Source: Lacticaseibacillus parakribbianus (GTDB taxonomy: Bacteria; Bacillota; Bacilli; Lactobacillales; Lactobacillaceae). From it: 64,000 nt of DNA. A program made the position numbers and the translations under genes. The notes under the pieces were generated by a model. The model searched no databases. It worked only from the letters and a program-made list of their open reading frames with translations, and had not been told where the DNA came from. The DNA lies in NCBI RefSeq assembly GCF_025490915.1, contig NZ_JANQBA010000002.1, forward strand, positions 62,001 to 126,000, given 5' to 3'. Below are positions 27,372-37,216 of the stretch, in pieces (position 1 is the first letter of the stretch; each line of letters opens with the position of its first letter).

Positions 27372-27380
27372 CGTCAACAC

Positions 27381-28019
27381 TTAGTCTTTGTCTGAATCGG
27401 CGTCATCGGACGTGAAGTCGTCGCCGTCTTCATCCGCGTCGTCGGCCTCGTCATCGTCATCGCCGAACTCGGCCAGCTGCCCTTCGATGCCATCCGGCAG
27501 ATCGTCGGCCGCATCGTCGGTTTCGTCGCTGTCGTCGGCATCCACGGCGGCGTCGAAGTCGTCCGGCTCATCGCCGTCGGCCTCGGTGTCGTCAGCCTCG
27601 TCATCGTCGTCGTCGAAGTCGTCGTCTTCCGGATCGTCGTCGTTGTAGTCGATGACATCGTCGTCGTCGGCCACATCGGCCAGGAACGCGTTGACCTTCT
27701 TGCGTTTCTTGCGGCGTGGGGCGTCGTCGTCTTCTTCGGGGTGGTTGACCTCTTCGTCGACGGATTCGTACGGGTACCACTCGCGCAGGCCCCAGACGTT
27801 ATCGCCCAAGGAGATGAAGCTGCCATCGACGTTCAAGTCGGTGTAAAATTGCGGCAAGCGATCGCGAACTTCCTCGTCGCTCTTGCCCAAGTAGGTCTGG
27901 ATCTCATTCACAATGTCCACGAAAGGCATGGTGTCGCCCTTCTCCTCGAGGATGGCGCGTGCCACCTCGATCATGGACAGTTCAGCTTTGTTCGCATCGG
28001 CAAATACGTCTAGTTTCAA
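27381..28019 (-). CDS. rpoE: RNA polymerase delta subunit
   Basis: 212 residues. Folded N-terminal HARE-HTH-type domain ([13 protein letters not shown]) to about residue 95, a short basic stretch (R-R-K-K-R-K-K), then a long disordered tail rich in Asp and Glu. Delta reduces non-specific RNA polymerase binding and speeds recycling in Firmicutes. The start is TTG 28019 with GGAAAGGG ten bases upstream; GTG 28028 would lie on that site. Next to pyrG as in other Bacilli. Confidence 0.95.
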   Translation of the reverse strand: MKLDVFADANKAELSMIEVARAILEEKGDTMPFVDIVNEIQTYLGKSDEEVRDRLPQFYTDLNVDGSFISLGDNVWGLREWYPYESVDEEVNHPEEDDDAPRRKKRKKVNAFLADVADDDDVIDYNDDDPEDDDFDDDDDEADDTEADGDEPDDFDAAVDADDSDETDDAADDLPDGIEGQLAEFGDDDDEADDADEDGDDFTSDDADSDKD

Positions 28020-28051
28020 CCGGTACACGCCCTTTCCACAGTCTATTTAAG

Positions 28052-28080
28052 ATATTACGCGCTCAGGCGGTAAATTGCAA
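28052..28080 (-). promoter_or_regulatory. Promoter of rpoE
   Basis: Minus strand TTGCAA, 17 bp, TAATAT; the -35 lies inside the end of the DUF1934 gene. Confidence 0.75.
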
Positions 28081-28509
28081 ATGCAGCCGGTAATTTCCAA
28101 GGTGTTCGCCGTTGCCGAACAGCTGGTACTCGATGTACACCTCGCCGGCCAATGGGTCCTCGGTCATCCGCACGTCCAGCCGCGGCGTGACCGTTTCGAC
28201 CGGAATGTCGCCGTACGGAGTGCGGTAACGGGTCAAGATGCGCCGGTCGTTGGCAAAATGAAGGCGCAGGTTGGTCTCCGCGTCGCTTGCGCCGCGCGAC
28301 AGCTGCACGGAGCCGTCGGTTCGCAGCTTGAGCGTCACCGGGTAGTCCGTGCCGGCCGTCGGGTCCACCTCGCGGTACCGGATGTACAGCGTCCCGCCCA
28401 TGGCCACCAAGGTGCCGGGCTCGTCAAAAACGTGTTTTTCAGTCTCGCCGTCCTGCTCCACGAAGGTTTCCAGGTGCAGCGTAATCGCGATGCCATGTGT
28501 CAAATCCAT
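28063..28509 (-). CDS. DUF1934 protein (YwiB-like)
   Basis: 148 residues of mainly beta structure, the small calycin-like family found near rpoE or argS in Firmicutes; function unknown. Recognisable from the middle segment G-T-L-Y-I-R-Y-R-E and the end Y-R-L-H-L-Q-F. ATG 28509 with AAAGGGA upstream. Reads into rpoE, which also has its own promoter. Confidence 0.8.
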   Translation of the reverse strand: MDLTHGIAITLHLETFVEQDGETEKHVFDEPGTLVAMGGTLYIRYREVDPTAGTDYPVTLKLRTDGSVQLSRGASDAETNLRLHFANDRRILTRYRTPYGDIPVETVTPRLDVRMTEDPLAGEVYIEYQLFGNGEHLGNYRLHLQFTA

Positions 28510-28535
28510 GCACTCACCGTCCCTTTCTGCCAGCC

Positions 28536-28587
28536 ATTATACCAAAATTCACAAGCGCGTGTCATGACCGGCCTTTTCCTTTATAAT
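28536..28587. promoter_or_regulatory. Back-to-back promoters with overlapping -35 boxes
   Basis: Minus: ATGACA (28560-28565), 18 bp, TATAAT with TGG (28536-28541), for DUF1934. Plus: GTGTCA (28559-28564), 17 bp, TATAAT (28582-28587), for the HD gene. The two -35 hexamers occupy the same bases. Confidence 0.7.
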
Positions 28588-28628
28588 GAAGGTGATACAC
28601 ACGGGCCTTGGCCCAGTCAGGAGAAATC

Positions 28629-29969
28629 ATGCCGATTCAGTACTTACCGCGCGAAAAAGTGTTTCGTGATCCAGTTCATAATTACATCCACGTCCGGCAC
28701 CAGGTGATCTTGGATCTGATCAACACCCCGGAGTTTCAGCGCCTGCGCCGCATCAAGCAGCTCGGCGTGGCGGCGGAGGTCTTCCAAGGCGCCGAGCACA
28801 CCCGCTTCACCCACAGCCTCGGGGTCTACGAGATCACCCGCCAGATCTGCGACAACTTCGCGGCCAACTACCCGACCCAAACCGCCGGCGACGGTCTGTG
28901 GGACGACGCCGAGCGGCTGGTGGCGCTTTGCGCGGCGCTGTTGCACGACATCGGCCACGGCGCTTACTCGCACACCTTCGAGCACATTTTCAACACCGAC
29001 CACGAGGCGATCACCCGCCAGATTGTGACCGACCCCAGCACCAACGTCTGCCGCATCCTGCGGCAGGTGGCGCCGGGCTTTCCGGAGAAAGTGGCCAGCG
29101 TGATCGCCCACACCTACCCGAACCCGCAGGTCGTGCAGATGATCTCAAGCCAAATCGACGCCGACCGCATGGATTACCTGCTGCGCGACGCTTACAACAC
29201 CGGCACCAAGTACGGCGAGTTCGACCTCACCCGCATCCTGCGGGTGATGCGGCCTTACGCCGGCGGCATCGGCTTTGACGCCAACGGGATGCACGCGGTG
29301 GAGGATTACATCGTCAGCCGTTTTCAGATGTACCAGCAGATCTACTTTCACCCGGTGTCCCGCGGGATGGAGATGATTCTGACCCACCTGCTGCAACGGG
29401 CCAAGGTGCTGTATGAGGCCGGCAAGTTCGACGCCAGCTTCGCCCCGCGGCTGTTGATCCCGTTTTTCAAGCGGGACTTCACGCTGCAAGACTACCTGCG
29501 CCTGGACGACGGGGTGCTCAACACCTACTTCAGCTACTGGCTGGACTACCCCGATCCGGTGCTGGCCGACCTGGCCGACCGCTTCTTGAGCCGGCGGCCG
29601 CTGAAGTCGGTGACCTTCACCGAAGCCACCGCCGGCCTGCTGCCAAAGCTGCGCGACCTGGTGCAGCAGGCCGGGTTTGACCCCACCTACTACACCGCCG
29701 AAAACGACAGCTTCGACCTGCCATACGATCAATACGACCCAAGCGCCGCCAATCCGAAGACCCAAATCGAGATCATCCAGGCCGACGGCACCCTCGAGGA
29801 GCTGTCGACGCTGTCGCGGCTGGTCGCCGCCTTGTCTGGTCAGGCCGTCGGCGACAAGCGCTTCTACTTCCCCAAGGTGATGCTAGACACCGATGCCGAG
29901 GCGGCCAACGCCAAGGTCTACCGCACCTTTCAGCAGTACCTGCTCAACGGGGCGCTGATCCGGCCGTGA
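28629..29969 (+). CDS. HD-domain phosphohydrolase (YwfO-like)
   Basis: 446 residues. HD-superfamily motifs include an upstream H-T-R-F-T-H-S and H-D-I-G-H-G-A-Y-S-H-T-F-E-H near residue 115. Resembles the YwfO/SAMHD1-like dNTP or (p)ppGpp-binding phosphohydrolases of Firmicutes. ATG 28629 has AGGAG five bases away; ATG 28608 is too early. The last 26 bp overlap the Nudix gene on the other strand. Confidence 0.88.
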   Translation: MPIQYLPREKVFRDPVHNYIHVRHQVILDLINTPEFQRLRRIKQLGVAAEVFQGAEHTRFTHSLGVYEITRQICDNFAANYPTQTAGDGLWDDAERLVALCAALLHDIGHGAYSHTFEHIFNTDHEAITRQIVTDPSTNVCRILRQVAPGFPEKVASVIAHTYPNPQVVQMISSQIDADRMDYLLRDAYNTGTKYGEFDLTRILRVMRPYAGGIGFDANGMHAVEDYIVSRFQMYQQIYFHPVSRGMEMILTHLLQRAKVLYEAGKFDASFAPRLLIPFFKRDFTLQDYLRLDDGVLNTYFSYWLDYPDPVLADLADRFLSRRPLKSVTFTEATAGLLPKLRDLVQQAGFDPTYYTAENDSFDLPYDQYDPSAANPKTQIEIIQADGTLEELSTLSRLVAALSGQAVGDKRFYFPKVMLDTDAEAANAKVYRTFQQYLLNGALIRP

Positions 29970-30405
29970 GGCGCAGCCACTGGGCCACGGCCCAGCGGTG
30001 CGTCGGCCGCTTCAGCTGGGCCGCCGCCAGCTCGACGGGCATCAGCATCAGCGTGTTGAAATCCTCAAGCGGCGCCTGCACCCGCCGAATGTCTTGGGCC
30101 GCGTAGAAGGTGGCCGGGTGGTAGTACGCGGTTTGGCGGTGGTGCGAGTAGAAGTACTCACTGGCCCGGCCCAAAAGCGCACCTTGCGTCACCGCCACGC
30201 CGAACTCCTCGAGCAGCTCCCGCGCCAACGTCTGCGCGTCGCTTTCTTGCCCCTCGACCTCGCCGCCGGGCAGAAACAGCGCGTGGTTAGGCGCCTCCAG
30301 AATCAACAGGCGCTTGCCGGTGTCATCGGGGATCACCCCGTACACGCCGATGCGCGTCTTGTAGGTCAAAGTCGGATCCTTGGTGCCGAATACTGGATCA
30401 TGCAT
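29944..30405 (-). CDS. Nudix hydrolase
   Basis: 153 residues with a complete Nudix box beginning G-G-E-V-E-G-Q-E-S and ending R-E-L-L-E-E-F-G-V (residues ~46-69). Hydrolyses a nucleoside diphosphate linked to another group; the substrate is not predictable. ATG 30405 has GGAAAGG upstream; the frame to 30444 is rejected. Convergent overlap of 26 bp with the HD gene. Confidence 0.9.
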   Translation of the reverse strand: MHDPVFGTKDPTLTYKTRIGVYGVIPDDTGKRLLILEAPNHALFLPGGEVEGQESDAQTLARELLEEFGVAVTQGALLGRASEYFYSHHRQTAYYHPATFYAAQDIRRVQAPLEDFNTLMLMPVELAAAQLKRPTHRWAVAQWLRLTAGSAPR

Positions 30406-30544
30406 GTGTACACCTTTCCGAGACAACGCCGGACCGCCGCGCAACGCGGCGAAGGCGCCCGGGCGATTGTCCCCTGTTTTTTAACCACTGGATTGGTCTC
30501 ATTATAACCCCACGGAAATTTAATCACCACAAGGAAGTGTCGCC

Positions 30545-31597
30545 ATGGCCGTCGTGCCTTACCTGTTAATCCCCGTCGCCTTGTTCGGGGCCCTGTTTTT
30601 CACCAGCTTCTTCAAGGAGCCGCGGCGCCTGCTCAACGGCCTGCTGTTCAACCTGTTTGGCATCACCGTTTTGACCGCGGCCGCCGGGGCGATTCTCGCC
30701 TCCAACAACCGGCTGCTGATCGCGGTGTTCGCCACCCTCTTCGTCATCGCCCTGTTGGTGATCGGCGTCTTGTTCGCCTTGCACTTGGTCTGGCTGCTGT
30801 GGAACGCCCGGGTGGTGTGGCGGCGCGAAGGCCACTCGCTGGGCAACATGCTGACGCTTCTGATCGCCATCGGCCTGCTGCTGCTCGAAATCGCCGCCAG
30901 CATCGGCCGTGGCTGGCTGCCCGACCCGGTCTACAACGGTCTGGCCGTGTTCTTCAGCCTGGGCATCGGCTACGAGCTGGTCGCCTTGTACAACTTCTTG
31001 ACCGCGCTTGTGTTGTACAACCTCTACCGCCCCCGCCGTGACAAGGACTACCTGATCGTGCTGGGCTCCGGCCTGATTGGCGGCGACCGCGTCTCGCCGC
31101 TGTTGGCCGCTCGCATCAACGCCGGGCTCAAGTTCTACCGCAAGCAGTTGCAAAAAACCGGCAAGCACGCGACGCTGGTCTTCTCGGGCGGCCAAGGCCC
31201 GGACGAAAAGCTGCCGGAAGGGCTAGCCATGCAGCGCTTCGCCCTGGCCGCCGGGATTCCCGAAGCCGACACGCTGGTCGAAGGTGCCTCCAAAACCACC
31301 TACCAAAACATGCTGTTCTCCAAACGCCTGATTGAGAGCCGCACCGCCGGCCAGCCTTACAAGGCCGCCTTTTTCACCAACAACTACCACCTGCTCCGGG
31401 CCGGCATCTTCGCCCGGGCCGCCGGGCTGGCCGCCAACGGGGTCGGCGCCGCCACGTCGTTTTACTTCCTGCCCAACGCCGTGATTCGCGAATACCTGGC
31501 CTTCGTGGTGATCCACAAGCGCCGCCACATCGTCATCCTCGGCCTGATCGCCGCCTTTGGCCTCGCCGTGGCGCTGCAACAGGCGTTTTTGCCCTAA
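30545..31597 (+). CDS. YdcF/DUF218-family membrane protein
   Basis: 350 residues: five or so N-terminal membrane helices (residues 5-165), then a DUF218 domain starting Y-L-I-V-L-G-S-G-L-I-G-G with F-S-G-G-Q-G-P-D-E and E-G-A-S-K-T-T-Y-Q-N, and a final hydrophobic helix. The family is linked to cell envelope maintenance (SanA/ElyC/YdcF), function uncertain. AAGGAAG precedes ATG 30545. Confidence 0.85.
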   Translation: MAVVPYLLIPVALFGALFFTSFFKEPRRLLNGLLFNLFGITVLTAAAGAILASNNRLLIAVFATLFVIALLVIGVLFALHLVWLLWNARVVWRREGHSLGNMLTLLIAIGLLLLEIAASIGRGWLPDPVYNGLAVFFSLGIGYELVALYNFLTALVLYNLYRPRRDKDYLIVLGSGLIGGDRVSPLLAARINAGLKFYRKQLQKTGKHATLVFSGGQGPDEKLPEGLAMQRFALAAGIPEADTLVEGASKTTYQNMLFSKRLIESRTAGQPYKAAFFTNNYHLLRAGIFARAAGLAANGVGAATSFYFLPNAVIREYLAFVVIHKRRHIVILGLIAAFGLAVALQQAFLP

Positions 31598-31610
31598 CAA
31601 TCCGCCAGTC

Positions 31611-31659
31611 AAAACACCGGTCACGCTCACCCGCTTCGGACGAACGTGACCGGTGTTTT
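31611..31659. terminator. Bidirectional terminator
   Basis: AAAACACCGGTCACG / CGTGACCGGTGTTTT, 15 bp perfect, between convergent genes. Confidence 0.88.
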
Positions 31660-31667
31660 TGGCTGGC

Positions 31668-33767
31668 CTAAAGGCGGCGGCTCAGCCAGGGCAGGCCGTG
31701 GCTAACGCGCCTGAACGCGGTGAGCGGCAGCGCCTGGTGGTGGCCGAAGACGCTGGCCTCGTAGGCGGCGGTCAGGGTCGCGAAGGCGCCGTCAAGCGAC
31801 AGCCGGGCCTCGATGGCCGCGGCGTAGGCCACCAGGTTTTGGCCGCTCGGCCGCCGCCGCACCCCGCCCAGCGCGTACAGCAGCAGCCGGTAGCGCCGCG
31901 GGAAGTTCTGCGGCGTCAGGTACACCGCGGCAAGCCGGGCCACCAGCTTGCGGCGCAGCAGCCAGGCCAGCAGCGCCAAGGCGGCCGCGATCACCGCCAG
32001 GGCCCACCGCCACAAGCTGTGCCCTTCGGCTTCTTGGGTCTGCTGCACGGTCGCGCTGCTTTGGCTGGCCGCCTGCAACGCGCTTTTGCCGCTGGCCGAG
32101 CTTTGGGTGCTGGCGCTTGCGCTGGCGCTGCTCGAGCTGGCGCTGGTCTGAAGCGTCAGCGGGGTTGCCGCGCTGCTGCCAAACCCCGGCGTCGGCTCGA
32201 AGTCGATCCAGCCGTACTTGGGACCGAAGTACACCTCCGGCCAGGAATGGGCGTTGGCGTTGGTGATCGCGTAGGTATCGTTGCCCATGGCGGTGCCTTG
32301 GTTGAAGCCCTTGGCCCACCGCGCCGGCACCCCTAGCGTTCGCAGCATCACCACCATGGCGCTTGAGAAGTTATCGCAGTAGCCGACCTTGCTGGTGAAG
32401 AGAAAATGATCAACGTAATCGCGACCCTTGGGCGTTTTGGGCGTGTCGACCTTCGAGTAGGTGAAGCGCGGATCCGTCTTCAGGAACTGCTCGATGGCCA
32501 CCGCCCGGTCGTAATCGTTGGTCGCATCGGCCGTGACGCGCGTCGCCAGCTGCTTGATGCGAGCCGGCAGCTTCTCTGGCAGCTGCACCGTGCGGCCCTC
32601 CGTCGCGCGGTCGCCGACCTGCCTGAGGGCAGCCGCGTCGCGCTTTTTGGGTTTCACCCGCAGGCTCAGCTTCTTGATGCCACCGCTTTGGCCGCGGAAC
32701 AGCCGGGCAAAATCCGCGGCGTAAAACAGGTCGTTGAACGACCCCGGCGACACCGCCGTGATGCTGACATCACCGTTGGGCAGCCCGAAGTAGTCGACCG
32801 GCGTCTTGGCGGTGATGGTGACCGCCTGGCTAGCGGCGTAGGCCGCGGCCTTGGCGTCTTTGATACCGGTCAGGGTGCCGTTGTCAAGGGTCAGCGTCTG
32901 CACCTGATCGCGGCTCAAGGGTCCCTCCTGCCAGCCGCGGCCGCTGTAGTCGGTTTTGACCGTGACCCGCAGGTACAGCGGGGTCTTGGTCGCCACCGTG
33001 AACACCGGCGTGGTGTCGTCGTACACCGGGCCGCCCAGCGTCGTGTCATTGTCGCTGTACCCGGTTCGCGGCGTGTCTTCGGTCATGGCCAGCAAGACAT
33101 CGTACAGGCCGGACGCGTTGACCCAGTTGCGAACCGGCACCGTGGCGGTGTCCAAAACACTTGACCCATGCGCCACACCCAGCACCGCGACCCCGGCGAT
33201 CAAGGCCGCGACCGCCCCGCGACCGAGGCCGCCTCGCCAAGACCCGGCGTTGATCAGGCAGGCAATCGCCATCACCTGCAGGCTCTCGGCCACCAGCGCG
33301 TTGCCGTTAATGGCATGCACCATCAGCAAGTACCACAGCACCAAAAGCAGGGCCAGGTAAGGATGCGCGTACCGCACCCCGAGCACTGCTAGGGCCAAGG
33401 CGAATAGCAGGCCGAGCAACGCGGCCAGAAGCGTCGCCACGTTCACTCCGCCACGGGTGACGAACCCCTGCCAGGCCTGGGCTAGCTCGCGCCCAAGCGT
33501 CCAGAGGTTGCGATTGTTTTTGGCCATGTCGGGCAGCAAGGCACACCAGCTGCCCAGGCTTGCCCCCACCAAGGCCAGCACCCACAGGACCCGCCAGCGC
33601 GGCCAGCGGCGCCAGCCGGCGGCCAGAACCACCGCGGCAACGCCGACGCCGCGCAGCACCCAAGGGTGGTCCAGGGCGTTGACGGCCAAAAACGGGGTGA
33701 GCATGACCTGAATCAGCCAGAGCATCAGGGCCGCTCGCCACCAATCACCCAGCTTGCGTTGTCTCAT
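31668..33767 (-). CDS. Membrane transglutaminase-like protein (TgpA type)
   Basis: 699 residues. Several N-terminal helices (to ~205), an extracytoplasmic region with a transglutaminase-like core whose triad is visible as Cys464 (V-G-Y-C-D-N-F), His507 (A-N-A-H-S-W-P) and Asp522 (W-I-D-F-E-P-T-P-G-F-G), a Ser/Ala-rich linker (~540-575), a helix at ~585-604 and a cytosolic C-terminal domain. Third gene of a MoxR-DUF58-transglutaminase operon; such sets are thought to act on cell envelope proteins, exact role unknown. Confidence 0.88.
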   Translation of the reverse strand: MRQRKLGDWWRAALMLWLIQVMLTPFLAVNALDHPWVLRGVGVAAVVLAAGWRRWPRWRVLWVLALVGASLGSWCALLPDMAKNNRNLWTLGRELAQAWQGFVTRGGVNVATLLAALLGLLFALALAVLGVRYAHPYLALLLVLWYLLMVHAINGNALVAESLQVMAIACLINAGSWRGGLGRGAVAALIAGVAVLGVAHGSSVLDTATVPVRNWVNASGLYDVLLAMTEDTPRTGYSDNDTTLGGPVYDDTTPVFTVATKTPLYLRVTVKTDYSGRGWQEGPLSRDQVQTLTLDNGTLTGIKDAKAAAYAASQAVTITAKTPVDYFGLPNGDVSITAVSPGSFNDLFYAADFARLFRGQSGGIKKLSLRVKPKKRDAAALRQVGDRATEGRTVQLPEKLPARIKQLATRVTADATNDYDRAVAIEQFLKTDPRFTYSKVDTPKTPKGRDYVDHFLFTSKVGYCDNFSSAMVVMLRTLGVPARWAKGFNQGTAMGNDTYAITNANAHSWPEVYFGPKYGWIDFEPTPGFGSSAATPLTLQTSASSSSASASASTQSSASGKSALQAASQSSATVQQTQEAEGHSLWRWALAVIAAALALLAWLLRRKLVARLAAVYLTPQNFPRRYRLLLYALGGVRRRPSGQNLVAYAAAIEARLSLDGAFATLTAAYEASVFGHHQALPLTAFRRVSHGLPWLSRRL

Positions 33768-33771
33768 CGCC

Positions 33772-34755
33772 TCACCCCCTGACCAACTGGCTGCGACCGC
33801 CGGCCATCACGACCGGCCCGGCCGCCGTCAGCGCCACCGCCAAGACGGGCTGCGGCGCAAGCGCCGTCTGCACCGCGGCCACCGCCGCCTCGGGGCAAAA
33901 CACAATAGTGGGAAGACCCGGCAAGGCGGCAAGCCCCGCCGCACCGACCGCGTCCGGTTGCACCGTGGCGAACCACTCCTCGCTGGGGGCGACCACCGGC
34001 CCGGCCGCCGTCAGCGCCGTGAGCTCGCGCCACAACCCTCGCGAAGCCAGCGTGTGAACCAGCGCCAGCTGCAGCTCAAACTGCGCCGAGTCGGCGATCA
34101 GCACCGCCTGCCACGGCACTTGGGTAGCACTTCTGGTCTGCCGCACGATGGCCGCACCGTGCTTGGCGGTCAACTTCCAGTCGATCGCCTGAATCGGGTC
34201 GCCGGCCACGTAAGGCCGCAATCCAATCAGGTCGAAGCTCGGTGCCCCCGCCGTGGTTTGCAGCCGTGCCGTCGCCGCGCGAAGCACCGGGTAGAGCCTG
34301 GCGCAGAGCGCCGCCTCCCGCCTGGGGCCGACCAAAAGCGGCTCCCGCAGCGTCAGCGGCCGCGCCTTTTGGAGCAGCCCCACCGCGTCCGTGGCCACCA
34401 AGGTCAGCGGCAGCCGGTGGTAGCGGCCGCGTTCCAGCCTGACGGCCACGCTGCCCTGGGCCCGACCCCAAACCGGTGCCCAGCTGACAGGCTGAACGCC
34501 GCCGCGAACGGCTAGTTGGGCGAACCAGGCGCGACCGTGCAGCGTCAGGGCCACCGGCGCCTCCGCCGTCGCCAGGCTGCGGCTGGTCGCCTGAACCAAC
34601 CGCAGCGGCCAGCCCAGGCTGACGACGCCGATGGCCAACAACCCGGCGGCACACAGCGCCAGGGTCCAGCCGGTGTCGGTGTTGAAGGCCGCGCCGAACA
34701 GCATCACCACGCCTGCCAGCGCCACCACGAAGACGTCTCGCATCACCATCCGCAT
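33772..34755 (-). CDS. DUF58 protein
   Basis: 327 residues: two N-terminal membrane helices, then a domain carrying the DUF58 core G-L-R-P-Y-V-A-G-D-P-I-Q-A-I-D-W-K-L-T-A-K, part of a von Willebrand A-like fold. Works with the adjacent MoxR ATPase in an uncharacterised chaperone-like system. The start is uncertain among closely spaced ATGs; 34755 is five bases after GGGGGTG and overlaps nothing. The gap to the next gene is only four bases. Confidence 0.82.
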   Translation of the reverse strand: MRMVMRDVFVVALAGVVMLFGAAFNTDTGWTLALCAAGLLAIGVVSLGWPLRLVQATSRSLATAEAPVALTLHGRAWFAQLAVRGGVQPVSWAPVWGRAQGSVAVRLERGRYHRLPLTLVATDAVGLLQKARPLTLREPLLVGPRREAALCARLYPVLRAATARLQTTAGAPSFDLIGLRPYVAGDPIQAIDWKLTAKHGAAIVRQTRSATQVPWQAVLIADSAQFELQLALVHTLASRGLWRELTALTAAGPVVAPSEEWFATVQPDAVGAAGLAALPGLPTIVFCPEAAVAAVQTALAPQPVLAVALTAAGPVVMAGGRSQLVRG

Positions 34756-34759
34756 CGCA

Positions 34760-35698
<939 letters not shown>

Positions 35699-35737
35699 GC
35701 TGTTTCCTCCTGTCGGTCTTTCCTTAATTATTATCGA

Positions 35738-35765
35738 TTTATATTTCGAATGCAAGCGGATACAA
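35738..35765 (-). promoter_or_regulatory. moxR operon promoter with perfect-match cre
   Basis: Minus strand TTGTAT (35760-35765), 16 bp, TATAAA (35738-35743). The plus-strand sequence ATGCAAGCGGATACAA (35750-35765) matches the cre consensus WTGNAANCGNWNNCAW at all 16 positions and covers the -35, predicting repression by CcpA. Confidence 0.78.
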
Positions 35766-35768
35766 CGC

Positions 35769-35798
35769 TTGTGGCCACCTAGTTGAGACCGGTATACT
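35769..35798 (+). promoter_or_regulatory. Promoter of mscL
   Basis: TTGTGG, 18 bp, TATACT, adjoining the cre of the divergent operon. Confidence 0.6.
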
Positions 35799-35841
35799 GA
35801 AGGCAAAACCAGCCGGTGGTCCCGGCGACAGGAGGTTCATT

Positions 35842-36216
35842 GTGTTCAAAGAATTTCGGCAGTTCATCATGCGCGGCAACGTCTTAGACTTGGCGGTCGG
35901 CGTCATCATCGGCAGTGCGTTCACGAAGCTGGTGACGTCTTTGACCGACAACCTGATCGGCCCGATTCTGGGCATGTTCACCAAGAGCACCAACCTGACC
36001 AAGCTCCATGTTTCGGTCCTCGGCGCCAACTTCACCTACGGGGCCTTCCTGAACGACATCATCAACTTTTTGATTGTGGCGTTCATCGTCTTTTTGATCG
36101 TTCGCACCGTGAACCGGCTGCTGCCCAAGAAGGCGGCGGCCCCGGCCGGCCCGACCAAAGAAGAGGTCCTGCTCACCGAGATTCGCGACCTGCTGGCCAA
36201 GCAGAATCAGGACTGA
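35842..36216 (+). CDS. mscL: Large-conductance mechanosensitive channel
   Basis: 124 residues, begins F-K-E-F-R-Q-F-I-M-R-G-N-V-L-D-L-A-V-G-V-I-I-G and has the second membrane helix at ~65-90, the normal MscL layout. Opens under membrane tension to release solutes during osmotic downshock. Start GTG 35842 with AGGAGG eight bases upstream. Confidence 0.96.
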   Translation: MFKEFRQFIMRGNVLDLAVGVIIGSAFTKLVTSLTDNLIGPILGMFTKSTNLTKLHVSVLGANFTYGAFLNDIINFLIVAFIVFLIVRTVNRLLPKKAAAPAGPTKEEVLLTEIRDLLAKQNQD

Positions 36217-36405
36217 GTCGCATCTGAACAATCCAGGCTCCGGCCCGGGCGGATCACCACCTTCGGCCCCGGGCCCGGCGGCGGTGCGTCTGATCCCCCG
36301 CCCTAACTAATGGCATTTGAGGCCAAACCCAGACTATTTTTATTCTCAGATACGACCTAGGCCGCATTTCCACGTCAATGAAGGAATACTAGCTAGGAGG
36401 TCCAC

Positions 36406-36919
36406 ATGCTCACAACGGTTCTGATTGATCGCGATGGCACTCTCGGCGGCGACGGCCATTTCCATCCACTCGCAGACTTTGTCCCCTATCCAGGCGGTGC
36501 CGGCCGCCTTGCAGCAACTCCGCGAGCACGGCCTGCGCTGTCTGGTTTTGACGAACCAGACCCGCATTGCAAGCGGTGAGCTCGATGAAAAGGCGCTGGT
36601 TGCCAGCCTCCTGGCCCTCGGCGTTGATGACGTCTTCGTTTGTCCGCACCCAGCAGTCGTTGGCTGCAACTGTCGCAAACCTCACCTGGGCTTGTTCCGG
36701 CAGGCTTCGATGCGCTACGCCTTCACCGCCCAAGAGGCGGTGGTGATTGGCGACTCGAACCAAGCGGATATGGGCCTGGCCCTGGCCGCCGGCTGCCTCG
36801 GCTTGCACGTGGCCACCGGGCGCAACGAACCCGCGTCGGGCCTACCCGGCATCATCGAGCAACCAGACTTCGCCGCCGCCACAAACTGGGTGCTGACCCA
36901 CTATGGCTCCCCAATCTAA
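36406..36919 (+). pseudogene. HAD-IIIA phosphatase, frameshifted
   Basis: ATG 36406 (TAGGAGG upstream) starts M-L-T-T-V-L-I-D-R-D-G-T-L-G-G-D-G-H, the HAD motif I. Around 36490-36500 the coding frame shifts by one base into the frame reading A-V-P-A-A-L-Q-Q-L-R-E-H-G, which carries motif II (V-L-T-N-Q-T), a C-N-C-R-K-P metal-site motif as in GmhB/HisB-type enzymes, and G-D-S-N-Q-A-D-M. Loss of two bases in a CG-rich run would explain it. Either a real null allele or a sequencing error. Confidence 0.8.
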
Positions 36920-37035
36920 CCAAGTTCAATCGAGCCGTTGGGGGCACTTGTGTCCATGAACTGGAATTAGTCGTATTCAAAGACGCGTGCAACGGCGAGA
37001 TTATCGCAGACCGCGTCGTGGATCACGACCCCGCC

Positions 37036-37086
37036 AGGCAAAGAAGCACCGCCACCCCGATTCGGGATGGCGGTGCTTCTTTGCCT
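37036..37086. terminator. Long terminator hairpin
   Basis: AGGCAAAGAAGCACCGCCA pairs with its full complement; the inner CCCG/CGGG extends it, with one C/A mismatch. Confidence 0.8.
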
Positions 37087-37165
37087 AGCCTACGCGGACT
37101 GGTCATCAGTCGCCCGGCCGAATACCACGCGCGGCGCTGCCGCGCTTTTATTTTCTTCAAAAATA

Positions 37166-37186
37166 ATGTTCATAACATGATATAAT
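37166..37186 (+). promoter_or_regulatory. yhgE promoter with overlapping inverted repeat
   Basis: Extended consensus -10 TGATATAAT (37178-37186). Inverted repeat ATGTT-CAT-AACAT (37166-37178) sits just upstream and could be a repressor site. Confidence 0.6.
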
Positions 37187-37216
37187 ATCGCGCAGAACAT
37201 ACCACAAGGAGAGAAT

